A stretch of 64,000 bases of DNA from Dysidea avara (GCF_963678975.1 NC_089272.1:61020574-61084573); one strand, 5' to 3'; counted from the stretch's first letter, positions 11,414 through 23,249 are shown. Notes: generated by a model not told the origin, from the sequence alone. Translations and numbers: made by a program.

Positions 11414-14361
11414 CTAGAGTTTGTTAAAATTGGTAGAAATTGGCGCTCTAGAGCAGCGGTGGCAAGGGCACAAAAAGTGAAATGTACAAGCTCTCTCAGG
11501 GTTGAACTTATTAGTAAAATGCGACCATAAATAGTTAGTTAAACGATATTTAATTGTGTTGGTAGATAGTGAAAGATCAATGACTGGTAAGTAATTGTAT
11601 AGTCTGGCTATCCTGTTAAAGTAAAAATGATGTTGTGTTACTGATGATGTCCTTGGATGATTCAGGTTTTGGTCAATCCCAGATCTGGTGTTGCCTCTTG
11701 CAAAAGTGATGTAGTTGTAGATGTTAAAGTTATCAGTGGGTGACTTTAATGATTTTATTAGAAACAGTACATCTTGGAGTTCGTAGTGATACATGAGAGG
11801 CAGGAGATGCAGTTGTTCCAGTCTGAGTTTGTATGAGGATGTGTAATCGTTAAGGATATATTTAGTGGCTCTTCGTTGAATGCGTTCTAGTGCAGTAATG
11901 TCTCTTATTAGTTGAGGCCTCAATAGTTGTGAACAATATAATAGTTGTGATCTGACTAGTGCTAGGTATAGACGTTTCTTTGCCTAAGCACTGTTAACCT
12001 GGAATGTTCTTCTGATAAGTCCTAAGGTTTGGTAAGCTTTCATACATATGTTGTTATAATGTGCTGACCAGCTGAAGTCAGATGTGAATGTTACTCCAAG
12101 ATCTTTATGCTGTGCTAAACATTTAATAGGATTTTCATTGATGGTGTATGTAGGGGGGACTGTTGTAGTCGAGAAGAAACGTAAATGAATAAATTTGGAT
12201 TCGTTGAAAAGTAAGTCAGTCAGGGTGCTCCAATTAGAAGCTCTGTTGATATCAGTTTGTAACTTTGTAGTATCTTCACGAGATCTAATTGCATATAGAA
12301 GTTTGGTGTCATCAGCGTATATAAAAGGAGTTGCAAATTGAATGAATTCGGGTAGGTTGTTAATGAAAATGACGAATAACAAGGGTCCTAAGACACTTCC
12401 TTGGGGCACCCCTGAATGTACATAACATAATTCTGACAGTGAATCTCCTATCTTGACACATTGATAGCGATTGTGTAGATATGCTTCAAACCACTGTCTT
12501 GCTTTACCAGTTATTCCAAAGGTTTGTAATTTGCCAAGTAAGTGGTGGTGAGAGACAGAGTCAAACGCTTTCTTGAAATCCATGTATTCTACATCCACTT
12601 CACATTTGTTAGGTTCAAAGACTTTTTCTGCAAATACTAGTAGCTGCTGAAACGTAGATCTTCTAGGAAGGAAACCAAACTGATGTTTGGTGGATTGTTC
12701 TCTGACACGATTAATTATATTATTATACACAATTCTTTCTAGAACCTTTGATAAAATACATAACAGTGAGATGGGTCTGTAGTTGCTCACAGAACTTTTG
12801 TCCCCAGATTTGTACACAGGAACCACACAATGAGTGCGCCAGTCAAGAGGAATAAAACTGCATGATATACTCATGTGAAAAAGATGGCAAATTATATGAA
12901 GTAATGGCCCTGCACAGTGTTTGAAGATTTTTGGGCTAAAGCTGTCAATGCCACAAGCTTTGGTTTCATCAAGAGATATAAGTAAGTCAAGGACGTCAGA
13001 ATCAGAAAACAGAGTATCTTGAACATGAGGAGTGACACTGCTTGATTGTGAGTCAGATACAGATGATGTTGAACCTGTAAATGTAGAAAAAACTGAGTGG
13101 AAATAATTGTTAAATAGTTGAGCTTTTTCCGAGTCAGTGGATGCTGATTCATTTATGTAGTGCATTTTAGCAGGAAAGCTTTCTCGCCCTTTGATACTTG
13201 ATATATATTTAAAAATTTTGTTGCTATTACTGTGAGCATAATTTAAAGCTAGATTTGTTTCATAATCATGCTTAGCTTCAGTTATCATCTGTTGTAGTTC
13301 CCTTTGTAGATCCTCCACTTTAAGTCTTTTCCTTTCTGTAGGATGTCTCACAAGTTGTCTCTTAGTAGTGCGGAGGCACTTGATTTTGTGACGGATTGTT
13401 GAGTTAAACCACTTAGGATGATTTGATTCTTTAATAGAGATCTTAGGAACATATAGATTTAAAGCACTATTTATGGCAGTTTTCAGGTATAGCCAGATAA
13501 ACTCGACATTTTTAGAATTCAATGCTAAGGTAAAGTCATATTCGGTAAGGAATTGGTTCATGTCCTCCCAGTTAACTTTATTGTAATCTAATCTTTGTAT
13601 ACGTATTTTTTGTAGGTTTGCTGAGGACATGGTTAATGAGAAGTTTTATCAAATAATGGTCAGATGAGAGGTTGGGTGGTAGGTTTGTGCAGGTTTCAAT
13701 ATGTTGAAGGCCACTAATATTAGACAAGGCTATGTCTAGGGTGTTCCCAGTGCTATATGTGTGGGGCCAGTTACGCATTGAATCAAATTGAGTCCATATA
13801 CTACTTCTGCGAAATCATCAGCTGTGGGGGAACTACCACTGTAGATACTCCAGTCTATGTCAGGAAATTTAAATCTCCCAATAATACAATGTTTTGGGTA
13901 CTATCAAATGAATTGAGGTATGCCATGAGTGAGGTATTATATTGATCAGAACAGTTAGGTGGACGATATATCAGACACACGAGCAAATTTGGGTCTATCT
14001 CAGCAGAGACTATTTCTAAATCATTTGGAGAGGATAACTGCGTTACTGTGAGGAAAGATTTGAAAGCTAATAATACACCACCACCTCTACTATCTCGATC
14101 TTTTCTTAAAACAGTGTAGCAAGAGGGAAATATTTCATTAGTAAAAATGTTAGTTGAGAGCCAAGTTTCAGTTACTCCAATTATGTCAAAAGTTTGAGAG
14201 TACACATACGATTGAAAAGCAGTAATTTGTTTGTTTAAACTACGTGCGTTCCATAGGAGAACTTTGAGATTACTGCTGCCACTTTTAGTATCTGATTCTT
14301 TGAAATTGATTGTGTGATCATGTGTATAATTTGTAGAATCATGAACTTGTCTGTTAGGTAG
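11414..14361 (-). pseudogene. LINE ORF2: AP endonuclease and reverse transcriptase, broken
   Basis: The endonuclease begins near 14290 with LLWNARSLNKQ, then ITVTETW-like GVTETWLS, LIYRPPN and LLGDLNF. The RT (13630-11984) has YMDFKKAFDSV (motif A), SGVPQGSVLGPLLF (B) and FIYADDTKLL (C). The C-terminus (11923-11414) has the usual LINE RIQRRATKYIL helix. Lesions: a 1-bp loss near 13858 at the NFPDIDW position, frameshifts near 13765 and 13640, and an in-frame TAG at 11983-11981. It is in the same frame as ORF1, separated by one TGA, and no ATG lies near its 5' end. Confidence 0.87.
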
Positions 14362-15378
14362 TCAGTTTGATGATGAATCCATTTGAGTGGGAGAATCATG
14401 GTCAGCAGTAACTTTGTTGTGGGTAGCATCTATTTCATCTCTATCTTGTTGAGACCGAGACGGGACAAATACTGAATCAATAACTTGACCATGTAACTTA
14501 TTTCGTATGTAGATCTTGTTGTTATGCATTTTGATATGTTTGTGTTCAATTCCCTTGTCAATTTGTTGCCGTCTTACTTTAAGAAGAAGTGACTCTACAA
14601 GTCTTTCTTCCTTGGACATGTCAGGCTTGACTCTTATGTCTTTAGGCAATGCACTGGCCTTGGATAACAAAAGTGAAGAGTCAACAGCTCGATTGAATCT
14701 AACCAGTATTGGTCGAGGTTTCTTGGAATTGTCACGGTACTTTCCCAGTCACAGAAGGTCACGTATAGATAAAGGATTTATGTTAGTCTTAGCCTCAGTA
14801 ACAATAGTGGTAACTTTGTGTAAGTCATGATTTAGTCTCTCATGCCTAGGTATTCCCTTATCACACTCATCAATGCCATATACTACCACATTAAACTTAC
14901 GATCTCCTCTGCTGGATGGATTTGTCTTTGTGATAGTAGGTGGTTGAGTTTGCTTACCAGCTGCAGTTGAAATTGTCTGAGATTCTTGTAGTGGTCGTTG
15001 TTGAGGAGTTGAAGATGGTGACTTTGGGGCTTGTTGATCGGATGCCATAGATTTGAGTGAGACCACCTCCTTGGATAAAACATCTACCATACTCTTCAAC
15101 TCCTACAGTTGCTTGTCCTGTGAGACCAGGCGACAATGGGGACAGTAAAAAGGCTCATCACTTTCCTCAAATACTTTGAATAGAACTTGAGATAGGCCAG
15201 CACACTGGCGGTGTATCCAAGAGTTACAAGTACTTTCACAAAATATTGCTTCTTGGCCTTCAGTGTTTTCAGTAGAATCTAGAATAGGGTCAAGGCAGAC
15301 TGGGCAAATTGTTGAATTTTCCCCAGGGGAACTCAGTTGTGGTCTCTTTCTTTTGTGGGGTCGTTGAGGTGTCGTCAT
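14362..15378 (-). pseudogene. LINE ORF1 with PHD finger, two nonsense codons
   Basis: The ATG is at 15378 after a TCACC context. Residues 25-85 form a C4HC3 PHD-type finger (CPVC, FCESTC, WIHRQC, FYCPHC). A helix follows, then a Ser/Pro-rich linker, a FNVVVYGIDEC segment and an RRM-like/C-terminal block (RPILVRFNRAVDSSLLLSKA). Stops at about 15102-15100 (TAG for a likely CAG) and 14748-14746 (TGA for a likely CGA) are in frame with the rest, so the 338-codon ORF is otherwise continuous. Such proteins coat LINE RNA; the PHD finger may bind histone tails (family knowledge). Confidence 0.8.
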
Positions 15379-15440
15379 GGTGACAAAAATTCACAACTGA
15401 AAATGTTACAACAAAACACAGTACAGGTGATAAATTGATT

Positions 15441-15795
15441 TCTTGCCTTTTATGGTACCGTTTTACCAATCCTAGCGAGGTTGGACACCACGGTACGAGG
15501 TGAGTCGCTTAGTTGTGGGCGTTAATTGGGGTGAAGAGGATCCCAGAGTGTACCCAGTAGCTAGCAGACGACGTAAAATCACACTACCAGTCCGAAAATG
15601 TCTAGGTCTTGTTGGGGGCGATGATAGAGTAGCAATGAACAGTCGTCGTGTAGCAGACGAATCTCTTACGCAACCGCCATCTTCTAGTCTGACCCGTCGA
15701 TTTGATAAACTAGTACAGCAATATACTGATGTGACAAATAACTGATATGATTTTTAGTATGGAAAACAGAGTTGCTGTTAAAAAGCCCATCTCTA
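15441..15795. other. CpG-richer interval with a short open frame
   Basis: A plus-strand frame of 81 codons (15500-15745) starts at GTG and is rich in Arg codons, with more CG dinucleotides than its surroundings. I do not recognise a family. It may be LINE 5' leader or a remnant of a host CpG-rich start region. Confidence 0.3.
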
Positions 15796-15998
15796 CCTGG
15801 ATACCTGCCTCTATTACACGACCCAGACAATCAGCTACCACAAACATTTTACATGTAATGCATGCTCCCACAAAGGCTTGTCCGGATTACTCTGCATTTT
15901 GATGAGTTGTCAAGATGGCTAGTGTATACAGCAGGTTGTTTACTACTTAGTGGTGCAGTTCTTTACACTTAAAGTGTAACAGCTACTGTTTTTAGTAA

Positions 15999-16452
15999 GG
16001 CCCCTATTCGGTGATTATTAGTTTCTCATCCAGCCTTTCTAATTATTATGATGCGGGCGGGAGGGTATTACCATTATGCCATTATTTTATAATATTAACA
16101 CACTGATGTACAGACCTTGTCCAAATTGTCTTTCTTTCTTACTACAAACATTTCCTTCACCAGCTGATTCTACTTTTCGTGATCGCCAACTGTTTTTAGA
16201 CAGTCAACTGAAAGCCTGCTTTGATGAAGTCGATAGAGCACGATTGCAACTGGCACTGCAGCAATTTGCTAAGGAAACAACAGTTCTCCTGGCGATACAT
16301 AGGGAATTTTAGCGTTCATCAACAAAAAATTATAACAGTTTGGTATCACGTGTTCTTCTGAGCATGCACAGAGTAAATAATGGCTTACCATGCGGTAGCT
16401 TAAGAAGGATGCGGGCGGTGGATGAGAAACTAATAATCACCAAATAGGGGCC
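15999..16452. mobile_element. Harbinger-like MITE, 454 bp, TAA target duplication
   Basis: The left end GGCCCCTATTCGGTGATTAT is mirrored at the right end over about 33 bp with one or two mismatches. TAA flanks both sides (15996-15998, 16453-16455). GGC-type ends with TWA duplications are typical of PIF/Harbinger. A GATGCGGGCGG motif lies just inside both ends in the same orientation. No transposase is encoded. Confidence 0.85.
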
Positions 16453-16527
16453 TAATCCATAACAGCAGCACTTACACACGCGTATTTATATGGCTTCTCG
16501 TAAAGTTGCATTTTATAGTACAGGTAA

Positions 16528-17649
16528 GGCCACTCCAAGTCATACCTTAGTTTCTGGTCACTCCCAAGCCTACAAATGGATGCGGGCGGGCGGATGATCA
16601 GGACTTCAGGACTATAGACTCTACTGTGACAATATATTGTATGGTATTATTATTTGTTCAATTTAGCAAATTCATGTTGATTTTATACTTAACCAACAAC
16701 ATAAGTAGTTGTGCTTCGGCAAAAAATGCACTAGGAAAGTTGTTGATGGATCATGGCTAGCTATACACTGATGTATAGCATTTAAGTATAATTATATTTA
16801 TTTATTTATTTAGAATATACTATAGGAAATGTTTTGCTCATGTAGCTACTTATGCTTTCCAAGTGAAATAAATGTCTCATTAGCTATGTCAGGAAAGTAT
16901 TACTATGACTTATAGCTAAGTTGTTCATATGATCATGATACACAATGAAATTTAACTTCTATTTTCACATCAGAAATTCTTCATTCAAATGTAAAGTCTT
17001 AGCCCACTAGCTATGTGTTTCCAGCCTTCTATTCAGTAACCTTGAGAAAAGTAACTGTCAAAGTTTTGAGTCATTGAGTGCTCCAGACTACTGTTTTTTA
17101 GTGATCATCTGGGAATGTTTAAACTATAAGGGTTTCTACTTGCCAATCTAATTTTAGTTATGGAAAAGTTTAAGTTTAAGCTCACCGAATGTTGCCGGCT
17201 TTCCATACCCCTGTAGTGTTCAGTGATAAGGAATTAGACTAATCATTAGAGGACTACATTTGAATTATAAAGTTAAAGCTATGGTCCATCTGCATGGACT
17301 AGTAGTTAATGCTACTGAAATTACTTTGGTTACAGAAGCATTAGTAACAGTTATAATCTGAACAGCTATATAATCAAGGACAAAACTAGCTATAGTTAGA
17401 AACATTTTATTAGTGTAGCATATGTACCTAATATATACCTAATATTAGAGTTAAGAGTAGTGTGACTGCTCTATTGGAATCCCTGAATGCTCTATTAGAG
17501 TATATCGATCTTTTGCAGTAAAAATAAGTGTCTTGCTGGGTCACGTGCACTTAAGCACCTGTAATATTAATAATAGTCCTCATAAACTAGGGTTTCAGGT
17601 TTACCATGCGGGCGGGTGACCAGAAACTAAGGTTTGACTTGGTGTGGCC
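16528..17649. mobile_element. Harbinger-like element, 1.12 kb, TAA target duplication
   Basis: The ends GGCCACTCCAAGTCATACCT and GGCCACACCAAGTCAAACCT (inverted) share about 33 bp and continue with TAGTTTCTGGTCAC. TAA flanks both sides (16525-16527, 17650-17652). GGATGCGGGCGG or CATGCGGGCGG sits inside each end in direct orientation, as in the smaller neighbour. The interior is AT-rich without a recognisable transposase. Confidence 0.85.
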
Positions 17650-17699
17650 TAAATAAAGAGGCTTTCTATTTGAATATCTACATTGTTATAGTAATGGAG

Positions 17700-17795
17700 C
17701 AAACTTCGATATATCGATATTTACCAAATACAGTATCGTCTTATTTGCTGTATCGATATATTGCCGTATCGATATTTATTGCAGATCCCTACCCG
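17700..17795. promoter_or_regulatory. Cluster of TATCGATA motifs
   Basis: ATATCGATATT, GTATCGATATATT and GTATCGATATTTA fall within 90 bp, with a further GTATCGT. TATCGATA is the DREF-type replication-related element in insects. Whether it acts here is unknown, and no gene starts nearby. Confidence 0.4.
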
Positions 17796-18545
17796 GATGT
17801 GACCCGGATTAATTAAAGCCGAGGCATGCTATAAGAGCTATGTTTAGGGTAGTCTGACTACGTTTTGAACGTTCGATTCGTGTTGAGTGAACAAGTAGTT
17901 TATATGTGGTAACTGTATTAAAGCCGGTAAATTTATAATTTAAAAATCAGTCAGTGGGTTTTGGTTCCTCGTAGCTTCTGCGAGTTTGCAGACAGCAATT
18001 GGGTGTGGCTTTCTGCGTACCTATTATTACAATTTTCCGATGTATTGAAGTGGGTGTGACTCACAAAGGTACTTATCCTGCTGCAATACTATAGACTAGG
18101 TATAACTGGTACAATAATTGATTAGTGGGCATGGCTCCATGTAAGCTTGCAGACAGCCAACGGACACAGTTTCGTGCTACAGACTGCACTTACTAATAAA
18201 TGGGGCGTGGCTGAGCGTATGTTTGTAACGCGATAAGTGAGCGTGGTTCACGTGTACTGGAAAGAGTTACGCGATAGCGTTTATACGTTTTCACGTACAA
18301 TTTCGTTTCTCACGTGATCCAATCCGGGGATAAATGCTAGGTACAGGGTAAAAGTCGCACGTGTATTTTACTACAACAAAAATACATTGAATTACACAGG
18401 CCTTTAATTAGGACGAGGACAAGCTTAAGATTGCAAGATAGGATGCAAGATTGAGGACCAACTCGCTCTCGGACCAACTGGATGAGCGAGATTGAGGGCC
18501 TACTGAATGACATTGGCGATGGCTGTGAGCAATGTAAGTATGAAG
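17796..18545. other. Non-coding, degenerate GGGCGTGGCT-type repeats
   Basis: Variants of GTGGGCGTGGCT occur near 17999, 18047, 18121, 18197 and 18237. TTGCAGACAGC recurs near 17985 and 18150. It looks like a decayed tandem duplication. No coding sequence is seen. Confidence 0.4.
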
Positions 18546-18847
18546 CAGGGGCGGATCCAGAGTCTGGAAAGAGGGGGGGCACCTTGCTGAAAAAAAATTG
18601 AAGAGCAAAAAAAAAAAAGGTCACAACAATAATAGCTAGTTATCCTTTACCAAATATATTATATCACGTATGTTATGTAAAATAAAATCCTATTTATAGC
18701 TTCATAAACAAGCTGCACTGCCTCATGAACATTGTGACTGCTTTATTAGAGTAATTGACTGCTCTATTAGAGTATCTCGATCTTGTATGCAATTTCTTGA
18801 GGGGGGGGGGCATTTGCCCCAAATGCCCCATCCTGGATCCGCCATTG
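18546..18847. mobile_element. hAT-like MITE with CAGGGGCGGATCC ends, 5-bp duplication
   Basis: The left end is CAGGGGCGGATCCAG and the right end inverted is CAATGGCGGATCCAG. TGAAG occurs immediately outside both ends (18541-18545, 18848-18852). It interrupts a 36-bp tandem repeat. Ends and duplication length match the elements at 39154 and 57379. Confidence 0.8.
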
Positions 18848-18849
18848 TG

Positions 18850-18952
18850 AAGCTGCACATGTTCAGCCATGTAAGTACGAAGCCTGAGCTGCACATGTTC
18901 AGCCATGTAAGTACGAAGCCTGAGCTGCACATGTTCAGCCAGGTTCTCATCC
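18850..18952. repeat. 36-bp tandem repeat, about 2.8 copies
   Basis: AGCTGCACATGTTCAGCC plus ATGTAAGTACGAAGCCTG recurs at a 36-bp spacing. A diverged unit is seen left of the MITE near 18520-18545, so the MITE landed in the array. Confidence 0.8.
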
Positions 18953-19894
18953 CAGGCGTAACTTTTAATAGTATATAGGTACAGTACCTTTGTCAATAAA
19001 GCATTAGGTAGGTCTGAAGGGCCGGTGTTTACTTATACTACAAAGATCACCTCTTTACAAAGAGTCCCATACATGTACAGTGCTTAATGACTATGAATTG
19101 TTAAAGAGAACAAATGCTTGTAATTCATCCAAATTATTTATATAAGGTCAAAAAAAGTGGGCTTTAAGAGGTGGTAGCTTAGCAAGGTTTTACTCTAGCA
19201 TATTGCATATATAAGTTTGACCATTTCCACTGTTTTCAATTTGTTCTGTGTGTTTTACCGTACTTCATTAATGTCTGTATTGAAGTGGGTTAGTCATGCA
19301 TCGTCATTCATCTCAGGTTGGGAAATATAATGATATATTGTTAGTATCATGATAAAAGTATGAGATGATAATTGTATTGAGGCTATGATTTTCTTAAGAT
19401 GCTGTAATACTCTACATAATAGTGGTGCAGCACCACTTCTTGGTCTTATCATGACTTTTGGCTTAATTTGGATGGGTACAACAATACAAGCTATAGTCAA
19501 ACTTGTACAAACGAATATAACATGGTTTCTCTAATGTGCATATAATATATTATTGTGATGAACGGTTCCATGTTATATCGTGATGCACTTTGCCCAACCC
19601 TAAAAAAATTTTGAACCATGCATTGGAACAAATTTAACTTTGATACCTTTTAATATTCTAATGGACGGATTGTATTTCAGTTCCATAACCCCTACAAATC
19701 TTCTAAATACAATGTACTGTTTTCAAAGCCTTAACACTTGAAACAATGCTCTGTTTTGTAGTCATATGTAGCTGCTATATGATTATCAACTTCCTCTGGT
19801 ATTGCAAGTTTTGAAGGCCAAAATATTCTGCCCTTGTATGGGTTTGTATGGTTTACCCATATGTGTCATAGGTTATAAATGCTATTTAGATAAA
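18953..19894. other. No gene seen
   Basis: AT-rich sequence without splice-supported frames. No strong repeat structure was noticed. Confidence 0.4.
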
Positions 19895-20494
19895 TGTGAC
19901 CCAGTCTGGGAAACTGGTCTTATTGCCTATTTAAAAGTATCGAGAAACACCGGTTTCTTTGTAGCTCACCAGCAGTTGAAGCTATGTGCACCAAATTTTC
20001 ACTTATTTTACACCAATTCCTTAGCTTCCAGGGCATCCACTATGCAACTAACCAACAACCAAGTTTCCGATAGTTTTTAAACTGTGGTTGACTGTATCAG
20101 GCTAGCTTTAAAGGGAGGATCCTAGAAGGAAGGAAAGAAGCTGTTCAAAAAATTGTAAAGGACGGTGTAGGGGTGAAATAGGCCAAGTTTTGGGCCATTC
20201 AGGTATCAAAACTTGCTAAAATGAAAGGAAATTCACGTATTTATTCAACACCACGGAGCTGTACAGCCACATACAGCCATCCCCAGGCTGACCAGAGCTC
20301 CATTAAGGCCCCACACCATACATACAGATCGCCACTGGGCTTGGCAAAAGCAGCCAGCAAAACCAGACCACTCAAGTCTAGCTGGTTTTGATTGTGAACT
20401 TAGGTATTTGTTTATTCATGTAGCTTGTGTTCTGGGTAAAAAAATCCAATTGGCTGACATGGGTGATCAGACCGGTTTCCCAGACTGGATCACA
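19895..20494. mobile_element. Inverted-repeat element with TGTGACCCAGTCTGGG ends
   Basis: TGTGACCCAGTCTGGGAAAC at the left is matched on the minus strand at the right by TGTGATCCAGTCTGGGAAAC, and the similarity continues through CGGTCT. Target duplication is unclear (AT-rich flanks). Its TGTGACC start resembles the TA-flanked element at 37927. Confidence 0.6.
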
Positions 20495-20640
20495 AATAAG
20501 GAAATTTGCTACAATCTGCTAAACAAATGAAACGAATAATAAATTGAACTATAAGGTTATGAAGTGATGTCTATATAACTTTTAGCCCCTAAAAGTACAG
20601 GAACTGAGCTGCTACACTTTCCAGTTCTTTGTGACACTAC

Positions 20641-21051
20641 TCAGTCATAGTGCGTCCTATCCCAATAGAGCAGTTCAAAGTGATGCAGTTCTGTGGCCTT
20701 AAGAAACAAATCACATACAGTTGTGTCTTTAAGGGTGTGTGTCACTTCCCAGTGACAGAAACTATCGTCACTTATTTTGCAGTAATAAACTGGGACTTGG
20801 ATCATGGTAGCAACAGCTATAACTTCAACTTGCGTCGCCCAAATATTGGGTTGTTGTAGTAGTTTGATATGTTCATGAGATGAAGGCTTGTTCTCTGGTG
20901 GCATTTGAAACTTGGTGAAGAGGTGTTCATAATGATTTTCAAACTTTAATACTTCTGCTCACACAAACAAGTGTTCGCTTTCATCTCCAAAGAGATGAAA
21001 AGCTACAGACCTAAAAAAGCAGTTACCGTCTGGCACAATGTGTTTGATAGC
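20641..21051 (-). pseudogene. OTU-family cysteine protease domain remnant
   Basis: The catalytic block VPDGNCFFRSVAFHLFG supplies the Asp and Cys. NIWATQVEVIAVATMIQVPV is the conserved central strand. HFELLYWDRTHYD supplies the C-terminal His. An in-frame TGA at 20961-20959 (likely from CGA) splits it and the N-terminal side is out of frame. OTU enzymes cleave ubiquitin-type linkages; this copy cannot make a whole domain. Confidence 0.8.
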
Positions 21052-21159
21052 TCATCCAGTTTGATGTAGAAAGGGTGAAGGAGAATCCATTGTCTATCTA
21101 TGGAATGTATATTACACTTACAACATCCTTATGATACTACACTGTACCTTGTAAAACTG

Positions 21160-21560
21160 CATAGTCTGATTAACCACAGTCAAAGAGCTGGTGGACTTTA
21201 TATAGAACATATCAAGAATGCTAACAATATAAATTATTTAACCATACCTTGCATAGTGTGTACCCTCATCACCTTTGTTGTCTGGCACTATTACATGCTC
21301 AATAGGTGCATTATAAACAGTCGAAGAGCTGGTGGACTTTATGATATAACGTGTAATTAAGTACACTATAGCAATAGAGGTTATTTAACCATACCTTACA
21401 AATCTGTGTATCCTTATGACCCGGCACTATTATATGCTCAATAGGTTGTTTGGTTTTAACAGTTGAAGAGCTGGTGGACTTTATATAGAACATGTTAAGT
21501 ACACTAATTGTTTAGAAATTATTTGACAGCACCTTATAAATCTGTGTACTCTTATTAGTC
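21160..21560 (-). repeat. 141-bp tandem repeat containing a repeated mini-exon
   Basis: AAGAGCTGGTGGACTTTAT recurs at a 141-bp spacing (about 21182, 21323, 21464). On the minus strand two of the units carry a PIEHVIVP/PIEHIIVP frame, ending in GTHYAR or DTQICK before a GT donor. The upstream CXXC exon ends similarly in STQIYK. Exon and intron start were therefore amplified together. Confidence 0.75.
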
Positions 21561-21702
21561 TTTTCATTAACACATTTCCTCTTACTACATCGCTGTTTCT
21601 TCCTTCCAGGACCACCAAACTTCACCATGTCTTTACAATATTTGCAAGTACCACAGTCAAGCAAGGCACAGCCGGAAAAATTACACTTTCTGGAGAGAAC
21701 AC
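21514..21702 (-). pseudogene. CXXC-type zinc-finger exon
   Basis: After a TTTCATGCAG acceptor (exon start 21702) the frame reads [19 protein letters not shown], then [16 protein letters not shown] and KRKC. This is the C-x2-C / KFGG / Q-x-C pattern of CXXC domains that bind unmethylated CpG (family knowledge). The exon appears to end at AAG|gtgctg near 21526. Confidence 0.8.
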
Positions 21703-22414
21703 CTGCATGAAAGGAAGAATAGGCTCACATGTTTGTAAATGTTCACATTTTTTCATTATATACTGTATCAATTAATACACTGTATGACAAATTAAATTAC
21801 ATAAAATAACCTTTTCTGTTGCTTTCTTTCTTTAAACTATTTTTTGTAATATATAACTCATGATAACATAACAAGATATTTAACATGAATTATACCTGAT
21901 AAGAACATTCCATTTTGGTTGTACCATCCTTAGTTTTTTTTCACAATTCTATAAAACAATTATATTCAAAGATCAAAGTATCCAGCTACTTGGCAGTGAT
22001 AGTCTATTATTCATTATTCCAATTTGGGACCTTAAAGAATGCTACAGAAAGCCCAGGGAGTAACACACTTGACACTGAGACTGTTTATTAAGAAGTCCCA
22101 GACCATGAGTGGTAACTTGAGGTAGTGATAACAGCTGTGTGCAGTTGCATCACATTGCAAAACATAGCTATACCATATACGTACAATATTTTCAAGGTGT
22201 GTAATTTTTGTGGATTAATTGAACACATTTCAAGATTTTAAAATTTTGTGAACTGGCATAAAATCCACAAAAATTATGCCCCTCAAAACAATAAAATCTT
22301 GTCATTGAAAACCAAAATTGTAACTGTCTGAATCAAATGCTTAATTTGTTTCAGCTCTAACCAAAGTGTATATTTATAACAGTTTAATTTCTAGCAAGCA
22401 ACACTGCTTACATA

Positions 22415-23213
22415 CAGTGGAACCACTCTAAGACGGACACCATTGGGGAAATTAAACATGTCCTTTATAATATGGAGGTGCCCTTATTTTAAGAGGTTTT
22501 CTAATATTTTAAAATAATCAGTTTTAAGTGGTGGAGCAAGATGGTCCAAGTGGTGGAGCAAGATGGGTTATGGTACCATGTGAACCAGATATGATCAGCA
22601 ACAGATTGAAGTGATGTTATTTTGAGCATGGGTTACCTATGGTGTGTGGCCTCTACTACACTATCCAGACAATTAGCACCACAAAAATTTTACGCATGCT
22701 CCCATAAAGACTTGTCCAGATTATCATTTATCAAGATGGTAGGCTATACAGATTATGTAGTTTATCCTGCACTGCAGTTTATTCTTAAAGTGCACCAGCT
22801 GCTATTTTCAGAAGGCCTGGGTAAGAACATTAACAGCAGTACTTGTATACACATGCATATGGCTTCTCATAACTTCAGCATTTTGTCCTGCACAGAGGCT
22901 GCACTATAGTGCACTTTGTAGAATAGGCAATATGGAGACAGTGCTTTCTGCACTAAATGATGTAGTTCGATTGATTGTTGTAACTGGAAATGAACCATTG
23001 TTACTTGTGTTCGTAATTAGCGAGGTGTTGTACTGTAGTGCTTGCCATGTCTGGGAATTGTGCAGTGTCCAGTTTATGGAATAGAGAGGTGTCCGCTATT
23101 GAGGGGGCATTACTACACACAGGTATTGGAAGTTGCATTTGGGACTTTATTAATTGTCCATTATAAAGAGGCTGCCCGCCATTCAGGAGTGTTTGTTAAG
23201 AGGGGTTCCACTG
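22415..23213. mobile_element. Pogo/Tigger-like element, 799 bp, TA duplication
   Basis: Inverted ends CAGTGGAACCACTCTAA and CAGTGGAACCCCTCTTAA, flanked by TA (22413-22414, 23214-23215). It lies in the intron of the MULE-type gene. No transposase is recognisable, so it is non-autonomous or decayed. Confidence 0.8.
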
Positions 23214-23249
23214 TATACACCCTCTATTTATATTATGAACTCCCTTGGT

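Larger units (their letters stand above)
11245..15440 (-). mobile_element. Near full-length CR1/L2-like LINE retrotransposon
   Basis: Minus-strand order is a short 5' leader, a PHD-finger ORF1, an APE endonuclease plus RT ORF2, a 3' UTR, and an A/T-rich repeated tail (TAAAATAAAAT-like) at 11245-11280. The 3' UTR holds a self-complementary stretch (CAGTGGGTA...TACCCACTG at about 11312-11338). No target duplication was found. Lesions are mostly C-to-T type stops plus a few frameshifts. The clade is assigned from the PHD-bearing ORF1 and RT style. Confidence 0.85.
15795..17670 (+). repeat. Older pogo-like repeat copy, split by two MITEs
   Basis: The flanks 15795-15995, 16456-16524 and 17653-17665 align in order with 22640-22900 and 23165 of the TA-flanked element at 22415-23213 (shared phrases such as CCAGACAAT-AGC and CATATGGCTTCTC-like). 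That copy is uninterrupted at the MITE positions and serves as an empty-site reference. Confidence 0.65.

Noticed and set aside
16076-16312. 78-codon plus frame inside a MITE
   Set aside because: Lies wholly within a non-autonomous Harbinger-like element and matches no transposase motif.
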